From Terrimesophilobacter sp963702165 (GTDB lineage: Bacteria > Actinomycetota > Actinomycetes > Actinomycetales > Microbacteriaceae), in NCBI GenBank assembly GCA_963702165.1, contig OY969722.1, positions 930,001 to 994,000 of the forward strand: 64,000 bases of DNA, in the 5' to 3' direction. The translations under genes and the position numbers were made by a program. Positions 32,270-40,558 of the stretch are shown piece by piece. The stretch's first letter is position 1; the number at the start of each line of letters is the position of its first letter. The notes under the pieces were generated by a model. It was not told the DNA's origin. It did no database searches and saw only the letters and a program-made list of their open reading frames with translations.

Positions 32270-35116
32270 TCAGTCTAGTTCGGGGGCGGGAGCGCGTTCT
32301 TGCCGCCGGACCGCCGGGATGCCAGCGACGATGGGGGTGAGCAGGCCGAGGCCGAGCGCGACCAGCACGCCCAGGTCGGTGTCCGCGAGCACGCTGCCGT
32401 CCGCTACCCCGAACACACCCCACAGATAGCCTTCCCAGGCAAGCGCCGGGACGCTCGCGCTGACCAGGCCGAGGCCGATGGCCGAGGCGACGACGAGCAT
32501 GGCCAGGTTGACCCAGTTCACATCCGGGTACACCCCGCCACGATGCAGCAGCGACGTGCTCTCGAACCGCCTGCTCCTGATCATCATCTCGCCGGCGAAG
32601 ATGCCTGCCCAGGCGGCGACAGGCACCGCGAGGGTGGTCGCAGCGTCCCGCAGGATGAGTGCGACGTCGCCGATGAGCAGGGCGAGCGCGAGCGCGGCGC
32701 CGAGGACGAGCACCCCGACGATGGCGGCGGCCGCGGCCCGCGGCATCCGGATACCGGCCGACTGCAGCGCGAAACCGCCCGAGTAGATGGTCACGACGAC
32801 GCCGGAGAGCACGCTGACGCCGACCGCGACCAACAGCGGAATCGGGTACCAGCCGGGCAGCACCGAGCCGAGAGTCTCGAACGGCTCCTCGACGAGGCCC
32901 GATGCCAGTGCCGGGTTGGATGCCGCCAGCAACGCGCCGTAGGAGATGAGCACGAATGCGGGGATCATCGCCCCGAAGCTCGACCACAGCATGGATGCCG
33001 CGCCGGAGCTTCCCGGACGCTGGTAGCGGGCGAGGTCGGCGCTGCTGACCGCCCAGACCAGGCCGACGAAGCTGAAGACCAGCACCGCGCCGGTCACGAG
33101 CAGCAGCCAGGAGCCGTCGCCGACGGTCAGCGCCACCTGAAGGTCGATCTCGGACCAGGTGAGTGCGATGAAACCGGCGACGAGAACACCCGCGATGACG
33201 CTGATCCCGAGCTGCACGGGCGCGATGAGCCCGTAGCCGAGGATCGCGATCGCGAGGGCGATGACAACGCCGCCGCCGATGCCGATCAGGATGGCGGTCT
33301 GCTCGCCGAGGCCGAGAGTGTCGCCGAAGACCCGTTCCACCCCGATGCCCAGGATGACAAGCAGCACCGCACCCCAGAAGACGCGTGTGATGAGCGCGAG
33401 GATCGCAGGCAGGATGTTTCCGAGCAGGCCGAAGGTCGCTCGTGACACGACCATCGCGGGCTGCCCGCTCCACTTGCCTGCGAGGGTGCCAAGGCCGAGC
33501 GGGAGGGCGGAGATGGCCACACCGGCGAGTGTGGCGACGACGGCTTGTCTGAGGCTCATGCCGAGGCTCAGGATGATTGCACCCATGACGATGCTGAGCA
33601 CCGACGAGTTGGCTGCGAACCATAGCCAGAAGAGGCGTACCGAGCGGCCGACCCGGTTCTCGATCGGAGTCGGTTCGAGCCCGGCCTGCTCGAGCGAGAA
33701 GACCGAGAGCCGGCGTGGCTCGGAGTCGTCGACCGGCAGGATCGGAACCTCGTAAGTCGGCTGCGGCTGCACGGTCGCGACCGGGACCGAGTCAACGGAT
33801 TCGGCGGCCTCGGGTTCACCGGGTTCGTTGAAGAGAGTGAAGACGTCGCCGGTGTCCTGCTCCGGCGCGACCTCGTCGTCTGTCACATCCGGGGCGGCCA
33901 GCAGCGAATCGAAGTCGAACGGACCAGTGGGCGGGTCCGGGAGCGGCGGGATCACCGGCTCAACCAGTTCGTGCAGGACCGGGATGTCGAGAGGCTCCTC
34001 GACTATCTCGGGCTCGGTCTCGACCTCGGCGGCCTCTTGCCCGGGCTCGATGACCGGGGTCTCGGGCTCGACTGTCGCGAGTTCCGGCTCGACCTCGTCG
34101 ACCGGCTGGGGCTCCGGCTCGGCCACGGGCTCCGGCTCGCGCGGCTTGGGGGGCATCAGGACGTTGCCAGGCGGCGGCGGAATGTGCACGAACGGCTGCG
34201 ACGACGGCGCGGGCGCGCTGAGCAGCAGCTGGAGCTGCTCCGGCGTGTACTGCTGAGTCGTCTGGTGAAGCATGGACGGGTCCGGATGCGGCTCTACCGC
34301 GGGCGGGAGCGGCATTGGTCCATCGTGGAACGCCCGATGCACGCGGTCCACCTCGGCGAGTGCCTCCGGCGTGCCGACGCGGCGCATGGATTCCTCCCAG
34401 TGGGCGAACTCCTCGGCCTCCTGCGCGCGCAGGCGCATCTGAGCTTCCAGCTGACGCATCGACTCAAGGCGCTCGTCCGGCGAGCTCGACTCCGACGCCA
34501 AGCGGCCCATCAGCACCGCATCGGGCAGAGATCGCCGCACCGGGGGCGGGAGCAACTCGGCTTGGTTCGACGCGGCGGGCTCGGCGGGTGCTTCAGGCGC
34601 AACGCCAAGGTCGTAGACGACCGTAGGGGCGACGTCCTCATCATCCGGCACCGGGCCGAAGTCGCCGAATTCCTGATGGACTGGCGGCTGGTACCGGGGC
34701 GCGGGCTCGGGGCTGACCTCTGGCTGCGCGACAGGTGCCGCCTCGGCGACGGCCGCAGGTTCCTCTGCGGGTGGCGCCTCGTCGACGGGCGCGTGCTCTT
34801 CGACGGGCGCGAACTCGAATACCGGTTCCCGCACCGGTCCCGGTGTTGACGCCTGCCACGCGGGTGCCGCAACGGGCTGCTCTGTGACCGCAGGCTCGAC
34901 GGGCTGCTCGACCGGTTTCGCTGCCGACGTGTGCGTGATCCGCGCGATCTCCTCTGCGATCGCAGCCGCAAGTTCGTCGTCATCCACGCCGAGCGCCTCT
35001 GCAGCCAGGCGCGGTGAGATCTCCGCCGGTGGGGTGTAGGTCGATCGCCGCTGCGTCGGCAATACCGACTGGGGTTCCGACTGCTCGTCGTCGCCCGTCA
35101 TGTCCTGATCAACCAT
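32270..35116 (-). CDS. NCS1-like purine/cytosine permease with long acidic N-terminus
   Basis: A 948-residue protein in two parts. Residues 1-~490 are cytoplasmic, disordered and rich in Pro, Glu and Ala, with repeated EPE/VEPE runs, and contain IHIPPPPGNVLMPPKPREP-like proline stretches. Residues ~490-940 form about 12 membrane segments (e.g. LWFAANSSVLSIVMGAIIL), similar to nucleobase:cation symporters of the NCS1/cytosine permease group (GIFAGEMMIR, RGGVYPDVNWVN). The substrate cannot be read from the sequence. The ATG at 35116 fits a TAGTAT -10 box 7 nt upstream. The N-terminus is far longer than in typical permeases. Confidence 0.75.
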   Translation of the reverse strand: MVDQDMTGDDEQSEPQSVLPTQRRSTYTPPAEISPRLAAEALGVDDDELAAAIAEEIARITHTSAAKPVEQPVEPAVTEQPVAAPAWQASTPGPVREPVFEFAPVEEHAPVDEAPPAEEPAAVAEAAPVAQPEVSPEPAPRYQPPVHQEFGDFGPVPDDEDVAPTVVYDLGVAPEAPAEPAASNQAELLPPPVRRSLPDAVLMGRLASESSSPDERLESMRQLEAQMRLRAQEAEEFAHWEESMRRVGTPEALAEVDRVHRAFHDGPMPLPPAVEPHPDPSMLHQTTQQYTPEQLQLLLSAPAPSSQPFVHIPPPPGNVLMPPKPREPEPVAEPEPQPVDEVEPELATVEPETPVIEPGQEAAEVETEPEIVEEPLDIPVLHELVEPVIPPLPDPPTGPFDFDSLLAAPDVTDDEVAPEQDTGDVFTLFNEPGEPEAAESVDSVPVATVQPQPTYEVPILPVDDSEPRRLSVFSLEQAGLEPTPIENRVGRSVRLFWLWFAANSSVLSIVMGAIILSLGMSLRQAVVATLAGVAISALPLGLGTLAGKWSGQPAMVVSRATFGLLGNILPAILALITRVFWGAVLLVILGIGVERVFGDTLGLGEQTAILIGIGGGVVIALAIAILGYGLIAPVQLGISVIAGVLVAGFIALTWSEIDLQVALTVGDGSWLLLVTGAVLVFSFVGLVWAVSSADLARYQRPGSSGAASMLWSSFGAMIPAFVLISYGALLAASNPALASGLVEEPFETLGSVLPGWYPIPLLVAVGVSVLSGVVVTIYSGGFALQSAGIRMPRAAAAAIVGVLVLGAALALALLIGDVALILRDAATTLAVPVAAWAGIFAGEMMIRSRRFESTSLLHRGGVYPDVNWVNLAMLVVASAIGLGLVSASVPALAWEGYLWGVFGVADGSVLADTDLGVLVALGLGLLTPIVAGIPAVRRQERAPAPELD

Positions 35117-35123
35117 GGCCAAA

Positions 35124-35129
35124 ATACTA
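35124..35129 (-). promoter_or_regulatory. -10 box of the permease gene (leaderless)
   Basis: TAGTAT followed by 7 nt and the ATG at 35116. Confidence 0.5.
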
Positions 35130-35223
35130 GAGGCGCAGCGAAGATTCGTCGCCGCGGCGTGCCGAAGGAGACCCGCTAGTGACATTCTCCGTCAGCAATG
35201 CTGACAGCGCTCACAACGACCGA

Positions 35224-35502
35224 TCAGAGCAGTAGAGCGAGGTCTTCCGCGAGCCGCGGCGCGACGTAGCCACCGACCCACACCAACGAAGCGATGAGGA
35301 ACACTCCGGCGATTCCTGCTGAAACAGCCGCGACATGCCACACCCTGGGGGCCGGTGGGCGGTGCACGCTCCGCCGCCAAAGGCCGTAGCCGACCGCGGC
35401 CTCGGAAATGTGACCCGCGAGCAGCAACGGGACGAACAACAGGATCCCCCACCAGCCTTCTCCCCCGAAAGCGCTTGCGAACGGCGCCAGCAGATCGGCC
35501 AT
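35224..35502 (-). CDS. Small membrane protein (92 aa)
   Basis: A 92-residue protein with two membrane segments: GILLFVPLLLAGHISEAAVGYGLW (about 18-42) and VAAVSAGIAGVFLIASLVWVGGYV (about 56-80), joined by the basic loop RRSVHRPPAPR. I recognise no family. It lies between the patatin gene (89 bp upstream) and the permease gene on the same strand. There is no strong ribosome-binding site, and the coding potential is judged from codon use and the clean two-helix pattern. Confidence 0.55.
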   Translation of the reverse strand: MADLLAPFASAFGGEGWWGILLFVPLLLAGHISEAAVGYGLWRRSVHRPPAPRVWHVAAVSAGIAGVFLIASLVWVGGYVAPRLAEDLALLL

Positions 35503-35591
35503 TGGTTTCTCACCACTTCCTCAACGAACGATGGAAGCTGAGGTTGGCACGCAAATCTGGAGCGGCGCTGTGAACCCCATTCGGGGGTCAC

Positions 35592-37481
35592 TCAGAGCTT
35601 GGGAGTCCGGCCCAGCGCACTGAGCGGACGCGGCTCGTTCACGAGTTCATCCAATGCCCCGCGGTGCCCATTGTTCACCCCGGCCGCCCGGCGGAGGTTC
35701 CCGTCGAGCTTCTCAGCCAACTCGCGTGAGGACGCATTCAGTTCGTAGCTTGGCGGGTCCTCCGGGTCGATCTCCAGCACCGCCCTCCCTCGCTTGTACG
35801 AGGCCAGGAACTGCGGAAGCGTGCTGAGCAGCGCCCGGTAACGCACCCACCGATGGTTGTCCCAGCCGGTCTGCGGAGTGTCACTGCCGAGTCGATAACG
35901 CGGCTCGTTGAACTGTCCGACGATGGCGTCGGCCGCCACCGCCCCGCGCGTGGCAAGCCGCTCGATCGTTGCCGAGTCCATGTGCAGATTCAGCCCGCCC
36001 TGCGCTCGGGTCTGCAGCACGCGAACGATCCGGTCGCGGTAGCCGGGTTGGTCCAAACGGGCATTGTCGGTCCACTCGCGGGCGGTGTTGATGGTCGCGG
36101 CCGCGAACCCGATGATGGCCGAGATCCCGGATGCCGGAATCGGGGTGTACGGGGCGGGCAGCACGCTGTTGTTCCGTGCGAGATCGACGTTCTCACGTTC
36201 GTCGGCGCTCTCCGGCCAGTCGGTGCGGAACCGGCCGAGATTGATCGCGAACGTGGGCCGCGTCGGCAGCGCAGCATCAAACAGGTGGATCGGAAAATTG
36301 CTGGTGAGCCCTCCGTCGCTGAACCACAGGGACTGGAAGTAGGGTCCATGATTCGGATGGCCCGGGTCGGCGCGGTGAAGGTGGTCGATGCGCCACAACG
36401 GCACCGCGGAGATGAGCACAGGAAAGCTCAATGACATGCGCGTTGCGACGATCACCGGCAGATGCGCGGCATCCGGAAGCCTGCGCAGTCGCGGGTGGTG
36501 AGTCTCGGCGTACTTGTCCTCCTCGCGCCAACGTGCGGTCTTGCTCCGGGACGAGGCGGTGGCGGGCGGAGCAGCCTCGAGGGCGTCCATCACAGCCGCC
36601 GGGAACAGCCGCCGCCAGGCGGCCGGCTCGTAGAAGAAGTTGCACGCTTGCCACGGCAGCTCGTAGGGCCGCGACTGGCTGAGACACGTGCTCATCATCC
36701 GCAGGTCGATTCTGCGGTTGGCCACCTCGGTGCTCTCGACATCCGAGCCCCACAGGTCACCGAAGGTGAGCGGGCCATGCTCGGAGCTGAGCCCTGCGAG
36801 TTCGTCGATGCGCGATGTGAGCCAATCGGTCAGCGCCGGTGCCGTGGATTCGCTGAGGCCGGTGCAGACGCCGAACCCGTTGTCTGGAACCGCGTGCGCA
36901 AGCTTGCGATAGAGCCGGATAGCCACCGCAACGGCCCAGCCGACAAGGAGAAGAATGATGCCGCAGACCAGCAGCGCACCACCCGCGGGCCACCCCCAGT
37001 AAGCTCCGAGCACTATCGCCGCCGCCCCTGGGACCAGGCCGAGGATCGTCGCAAGCGGGAACGACCGGATGAGGGCGAGGACGGTGTCGAGCACCCGGTG
37101 GCTTCGTCCGTTGCGTGAGGCCGGACCGTTGCCCGTCGCCGCGAGAAGCACTGGGAGAAGGGCCCGGGTCGAGCGTTGGGGCTGGAACAGACCGGCGAGA
37201 CGACCATCACCCAGCTCATCCGGGATCTGTTCGAGCCGCTCGAAGCCGCCCGTTTCCGAATGCCGGCCGAACTCCGCGGCCGCGGCCAGCGCGGCACCGA
37301 TCGCGCCGGCGGACGACCCGCCGACGCTTCGGAGCCGGTAGGTCTTCGCCAGCTCGGCCACCGCGCGCGGGTAGACGACGCCGGAAGTGATGCCGCCCTT
37401 CATGACGACATCGCATTCGGGCGACGGGTTAGACGTTCTCCAGTTGAACGGGGTCGTGCTCTCAGCGTCAACGTCGGTCAT
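35592..37481 (-). CDS. Patatin-like phospholipase with inserted membrane hairpin
   Basis: A 629-residue protein with the patatin catalytic dyad: the nucleophile in SVGGSSAGAIGAA near residue 57 and the Asp in WFSDGGLTSNFP near 387. The oxyanion-type Gly run MKGGITSGVVYP (~27) is also present. Between them, residues ~135-190 form two hydrophobic segments (TILGLVPGAAAIVLGAYWGW and GGALLVCGIILLLVGWAVAVAI), so the lipase is membrane-attached. Predicted activity is acyl-ester hydrolysis of lipids. The start ATG lies inside an inverted repeat (37479-37497). It forms a same-strand series with the unknown protein upstream; no defence partner is recognised. Confidence 0.8.
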   Translation of the reverse strand: MTDVDAESTTPFNWRTSNPSPECDVVMKGGITSGVVYPRAVAELAKTYRLRSVGGSSAGAIGAALAAAAEFGRHSETGGFERLEQIPDELGDGRLAGLFQPQRSTRALLPVLLAATGNGPASRNGRSHRVLDTVLALIRSFPLATILGLVPGAAAIVLGAYWGWPAGGALLVCGIILLLVGWAVAVAIRLYRKLAHAVPDNGFGVCTGLSESTAPALTDWLTSRIDELAGLSSEHGPLTFGDLWGSDVESTEVANRRIDLRMMSTCLSQSRPYELPWQACNFFYEPAAWRRLFPAAVMDALEAAPPATASSRSKTARWREEDKYAETHHPRLRRLPDAAHLPVIVATRMSLSFPVLISAVPLWRIDHLHRADPGHPNHGPYFQSLWFSDGGLTSNFPIHLFDAALPTRPTFAINLGRFRTDWPESADERENVDLARNNSVLPAPYTPIPASGISAIIGFAAATINTAREWTDNARLDQPGYRDRIVRVLQTRAQGGLNLHMDSATIERLATRGAVAADAIVGQFNEPRYRLGSDTPQTGWDNHRWVRYRALLSTLPQFLASYKRGRAVLEIDPEDPPSYELNASSRELAEKLDGNLRRAAGVNNGHRGALDELVNEPRPLSALGRTPKL

Positions 37482-37518
37482 GGTTCATGGAACCATGGGG
37501 TGCTCACCTTTGGGTGAG
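37479..37518. promoter_or_regulatory. Inverted repeats over the patatin start
   Basis: CATGGTTC-atg-GAACCATG (37479-37497) covers the start codon, and CTCACC/GGTGAG with a short loop follows at about 37502-37518. They could be an operator or an mRNA hairpin hiding the start. Confidence 0.35.
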
Positions 37519-37564
37519 AGTTGGCACAGAGCCTCAGTTTCTGGTGACAGTCGGCTCCGCCGCG

Positions 37565-38338
37565 TCAGCGCGCCGGCGACAGGGATCCGGATTCGATCAC
37601 GCGGCGCGCATCCCTGATCAGCGAATTCAGCACTCCGCACAGCTTGCCGGCCGAGAGCGAGCCGGCATCCGGACGCCTGGTGACGTCGTCCATTGCCACC
37701 CGGAGCACTTCGATCGATTCGGCGGTCGAGAGCATGAGCCGCAAGATCGCAGTGTTGCGCTCGAACTCGAGCCGGAACAGGTACTCGTCTCCGATGGCAC
37801 CGACGGCGACCATCGGGTGCGTGCCGGTCACCGAGGTGACCCGGGCCGCCGGATACACGGCGGAGAGCAGCGCGTTCACCTCGCTGGCCAGATTGCCATC
37901 GGCGACCGCCGTGGTCGCGTCGGGGGCACCGACGTAGTCGAAGTCGGGTGTCAGGTCGTGGGTAATTGTGGGCGCCACGAATTCGGGCGGCGCGGACTGC
38001 GGCGGGGTCGGAGCCGGAGCCGGAGCCGGGGCCGGGGCCTGTGTCCCGGACTCAATGGCCAGCGAGGCCGTTGTGCCCGGAGCGAGCAGCTCGGCGTACC
38101 GCCTGTCCAGCGCTGTGAGGAGTTGGGCGTCCTCGACTCCGTACGAGTCAGGCAGCCCGTGCTGCCGGGCGGCGTAGTGCACAAGCTCACCGAGTCGCAG
38201 GTCCGGCCGCTGCTTCCAGTGGTCGGCGATGACGGCAAGAACCGCGTCGATGCGCTCCGGTGCCCGGCCCGCGCCGTCACGGCGGGCCAACTCCGAGGAG
38301 CGCACGAGCGCAAGAGCGCTGCGTACTGTCTCGTTCAT
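37565..38338 (-). CDS. Unknown 257-aa protein with helical N-terminal module
   Basis: Residues ~25-85 form a helical module (ERIDAVLAVIADHWKQRPD, LRLGELVHYAARQHG, YGVEDAQLLTAL). It recalls short bacterial proteins with a W-x-x-x-PDLRLGQL pattern whose role is unknown. Residues ~95-130 are an Ala/Pro-rich linker. The C-terminal ~120 residues are a folded alpha/beta-like region (VGAIGDEYLFRLEFERN) ending in helices. No signal peptide or membrane segment is seen. Start is ATG at 38338, with an inverted repeat upstream (38376-38407). It precedes the patatin gene by 83 bp on the same strand. Confidence 0.65.
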   Translation of the reverse strand: MNETVRSALALVRSSELARRDGAGRAPERIDAVLAVIADHWKQRPDLRLGELVHYAARQHGLPDSYGVEDAQLLTALDRRYAELLAPGTTASLAIESGTQAPAPAPAPAPTPPQSAPPEFVAPTITHDLTPDFDYVGAPDATTAVADGNLASEVNALLSAVYPAARVTSVTGTHPMVAVGAIGDEYLFRLEFERNTAILRLMLSTAESIEVLRVAMDDVTRRPDAGSLSAGKLCGVLNSLIRDARRVIESGSLSPAR

Positions 38339-38375
38339 GCTGTGATCCTCAGCCTTCGGGTAGCTGTTTGAGCGA

Positions 38376-38407
38376 CCACGGACACCGTCGATATATCGGT
38401 GCCGTGG
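38376..38407. promoter_or_regulatory. Inverted repeat upstream of the 257-aa protein gene
   Basis: CCACGG and CACCG pair with CGGTG and CCGTGG around a 9-nt AT-rich loop (TCGATATAT), with one bulged A. It lies 38-69 bp before the start, where an operator or promoter is expected; TATATC may serve as the -10. Confidence 0.4.
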
Positions 38408-38467
38408 CCTCCATGCTACCAGCGGACTCTCAGGCGCGGAATGACCCCTCAGGGGGGTACGCGTTCG

Positions 38468-39133
38468 TCACGACAGAGCCCCCTCGACCACGCGCAGCAT
38501 TTCGGGCGAACCGATCGGCCGGAAATGCCCGGCCATCGACAGCCGAACGTTGGTCGCGCCTGGCAGTTCGCTCCCCCCTGGGATGTGCGGATCGAACTCG
38601 GCATAGACAGAGGTGATGCGGGAGTTGACCTCGAGGTTCTCGGCGAGCATCGTGAGGGTCTTGTCGCGCGGCGAGAACTGTCGCAGGGTGCGGCTCGGCA
38701 TCCGGAGTGCGTACCGCGAGCCGCTGAACGGTGTGTTGATGGCCACCATCCGGTCGATGCGACCTTCGCGGTCGTCGATCATCATCATGTGCTTGCCGAT
38801 CAGGCCGCCCTTGCTGTGGGCGACGATCGCAATGCCGTGCAGGTCGTGCAAGTCGACGTAGGCCTGCGCGACCGCGGCCATTTCGGCGACCGGGCCGCGG
38901 TTGTAGCCAAGATCGTCGATGACATGGATCGGATGCCCCCGCCGGTGGAGTTGGTCGGCGAGGGGACGCAGGAATTTCCAGGTCTCGTACACGCCGGCCA
39001 GCAGCAGCACAGGCGAGCGGTCTCCGCCGCGGTAGTCGGCCGCTTCGCCTCGGACCAGCGCGTGCCGAAGCTGCCACCATCCGACGTACACGTAGTCGAG
39101 GAACCAGGAGCCGCCGCGGCGCAGCCAGGTCAT
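38468..39133 (-). CDS. Alpha/beta hydrolase (lipase-like, AHSKGG nucleophile)
   Basis: A 221-residue esterase/lipase-like protein. The strand-loop VLLLAGVYETWKFL near residue 43 is the oxyanion region. IAIVAHSKGGLIGKHM near 105 is the nucleophile elbow (G-x-S-x-G form A-H-S-K-G-G), FDPHIPGGSELPGA (~180) holds the acid, and AGHFRPIGSPE (~203) holds the His. The order matches PGAP1/triacylglycerol-lipase-like hydrolases. It overlaps the upstream hydrolase gene by 4 bp (ATGA), so the two form an operon. The substrate is unknown. Confidence 0.82.
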   Translation of the reverse strand: MTWLRRGGSWFLDYVYVGWWQLRHALVRGEAADYRGGDRSPVLLLAGVYETWKFLRPLADQLHRRGHPIHVIDDLGYNRGPVAEMAAVAQAYVDLHDLHGIAIVAHSKGGLIGKHMMMIDDREGRIDRMVAINTPFSGSRYALRMPSRTLRQFSPRDKTLTMLAENLEVNSRITSVYAEFDPHIPGGSELPGATNVRLSMAGHFRPIGSPEMLRVVEGALS

Positions 39134-39870
39134 CTCGAGTGGTCCGCAATCAGTGCCGCGACTCGCGCCGGGTCGGTGAACATGACGACGTGAGGTCCCT
39201 CCACTTCGGCGAACGAGCCATCCGGGATCGTGTTCGCCACCCGCAGCGACCAGCCGTCGCCTGCGATCGGATCGCGGTCACCGGCGATGACGAGGGTTTT
39301 CGCGCGGATGTCGCCGAGCCTGTCCTCGATGCGGTCGTCGAGCAGTTTGGGCAGTTGGCGGAGGTAATACGGGATGCCGCAGCGGAAGAAGTAATCAACC
39401 ATGACGACGAGGTTGCAGTGGGCGGGCTCGCGCAGGATGTCCTTGAACAGGGCGAAGGATGCTCTCGGCACGGTACGCAGGTGCGGCGGCATGGTGGTGC
39501 CCATGAGTACGAGCCGGTCGGTCAGGGTCGGGTCGTCGACAGCGAGCTGCGTGACGATCTGGGTGCCCATCGAGTGGCCGACGAGAACCGGGTTCACCAG
39601 GCCGAGTTCGCGCACGAGTTCCGAGATGACCGCGCCGTGGTCGGCGAGTTCGACGTCGCGGCGCGGGTCCGGGGCGGTGCCATACCCGGGCAGGTCCACC
39701 GCGTAGACGGTGCCGTGCTTGGAGAGTTCCTTGGCCATCGGCCCGAAGTAGCGCGACGAAACGCCGATTCCGTGCACCAGCACGAACGGCCGGACGTTCG
39801 GCGGTCCCTTGATGACGTGCAGATCTACGTCGAGTCCAGCGAGCTTGCGGAACGGTCGTCGGCGGGCCAT
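39130..39870 (-). CDS. Alpha/beta hydrolase (alpha/beta fold, GHSMG)
   Basis: A 246-residue alpha/beta hydrolase with VLVHGIGVSSRYF near residue 33, VDLPGYGTAPDP (~60), the nucleophile VLVGHSMGTQIV (~93), the acid in LVIAGDRDPIA (~190) and the His in EVEGPHVVMFTDP (~222). The overall form resembles epoxide hydrolase/haloperoxidase relatives, but no substrate is implied. The ATG at 39870 follows TACACT by 6 nt; the long in-frame extension upstream overlaps the divergent regulator gene and is not real. Confidence 0.85.
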   Translation of the reverse strand: MARRRPFRKLAGLDVDLHVIKGPPNVRPFVLVHGIGVSSRYFGPMAKELSKHGTVYAVDLPGYGTAPDPRRDVELADHGAVISELVRELGLVNPVLVGHSMGTQIVTQLAVDDPTLTDRLVLMGTTMPPHLRTVPRASFALFKDILREPAHCNLVVMVDYFFRCGIPYYLRQLPKLLDDRIEDRLGDIRAKTLVIAGDRDPIAGDGWSLRVANTIPDGSFAEVEGPHVVMFTDPARVAALIADHSR

Positions 39871-39876
39871 GCGGTC

Positions 39877-39882
39877 AGTGTA
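39877..39882 (-). promoter_or_regulatory. -10 box of the hydrolase operon (leaderless)
   Basis: TACACT followed by 6 nt and the ATG at 39870; its divergent partner promoter lies about 50 bp away. Confidence 0.45.
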
Positions 39883-39915
39883 AGTAGTTCCACTGGGAGC
39901 GTTTTCGCTATTCAA

Positions 39916-39942
39916 TGCACTCAGAGTGCAGTATTCTGCACT
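39916..39942 (+). promoter_or_regulatory. Triple half-site operator and -10 box of the XRE-cupin gene
   Basis: TGCACT (39916), AGTGCA (39925) and TGCACT (39937) make two overlapping inverted repeats, 3 and 6 nt apart. The second covers the TATTCT -10 box (39932-39937), which lies 6 nt before the ATG. This fits self-repression by the regulator. Confidence 0.55.
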
Positions 39943-39943
39943 G

Positions 39944-40558
39944 ATGGATGCAAGCACCGCGGCCCTCGCTGCTGCGATCGGCGGGCGAATCAAGCAGGAA
40001 CGACTGGCACGCCGGTGGACGCTTGACCAGTTGGCGAACGCGACCGGAGTGAGCCGACGGATGCTGGTCAGCGTCGAACAGGGTGCGGTGAATCCGAGTA
40101 TCGGCACTCTCATCAGAATCAGCGATGTGCTCGGGATCGGACTGCCCGCGCTGGTCGAGTCGCCGCAACCAGACCCCGTCAAGGTCACGCGCAACGGTGA
40201 CGGAGCCACCCTCTGGAGCAGTGATGCTGGCGGCCGCGGTGTCTTGGTTGCCGGCACAGGTATACCGAATGCCTTTGAACTGTGGGACTGGCTGCTTGGT
40301 CCCGGCGACCATTACCGAAGCGAAGCCCACGGGACGGGAACGAAAGAACTGATTCAGGTGCGAGAAGGCCGCATCACGGTCACCTCGGGGAGCGACACCG
40401 TCGACCTCGAGGTGGGCGACGCCGTGGCGTTCCCCGGGGACGCCGCTCATTCCTATGCCAATCCCGGTTCGGTACCCGCACGGTTCGCACTCGCCGTGCT
40501 TGAGCCGACGCGAGGCTCCGCGGCCCGCTTCGAGACCGATGGCGGTGATCAGCCATGA
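39944..40558 (+). CDS. XRE-family regulator with C-terminal cupin
   Basis: A 204-residue DNA-binding protein. Residues ~15-70 are an XRE helix-turn-helix (RWTLDQLANATGVSRRMLVSVEQ then NPSIGTLIRISDVLGI). Residues ~125-190 are a small cupin (KELIQVREGRITVTSGSD, VGDAVAFPGDAAHSYANPG) that likely binds a small ligand. The ATG at 39944 fits the promoter better than the in-frame ATG at 39926. It overlaps the transporter gene by 4 bp (ATGA), so the pair is an operon and the regulator probably controls the exporter in response to its substrate. Confidence 0.88.
   Translation: MDASTAALAAAIGGRIKQERLARRWTLDQLANATGVSRRMLVSVEQGAVNPSIGTLIRISDVLGIGLPALVESPQPDPVKVTRNGDGATLWSSDAGGRGVLVAGTGIPNAFELWDWLLGPGDHYRSEAHGTGTKELIQVREGRITVTSGSDTVDLEVGDAVAFPGDAAHSYANPGSVPARFALAVLEPTRGSAARFETDGGDQP

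Noticed and set aside
31983..33623. Long minus-strand frame rich in Arg/His/Gly
   Set aside because: It is an alternate-frame shadow of the permease gene with low-complexity basic composition typical of GC-rich shadows.
35592..37481. CBASS-type phospholipase effector
   Set aside because: The patatin-like fold is present, but no cyclic-nucleotide synthase or other CBASS gene is nearby and the protein has membrane segments not typical of that effector.
39871..40257. Upstream extension of the alpha/beta hydrolase (129 codons)
   Set aside because: It overlaps the divergent XRE-cupin gene and its operator, and has no similarity to hydrolases.
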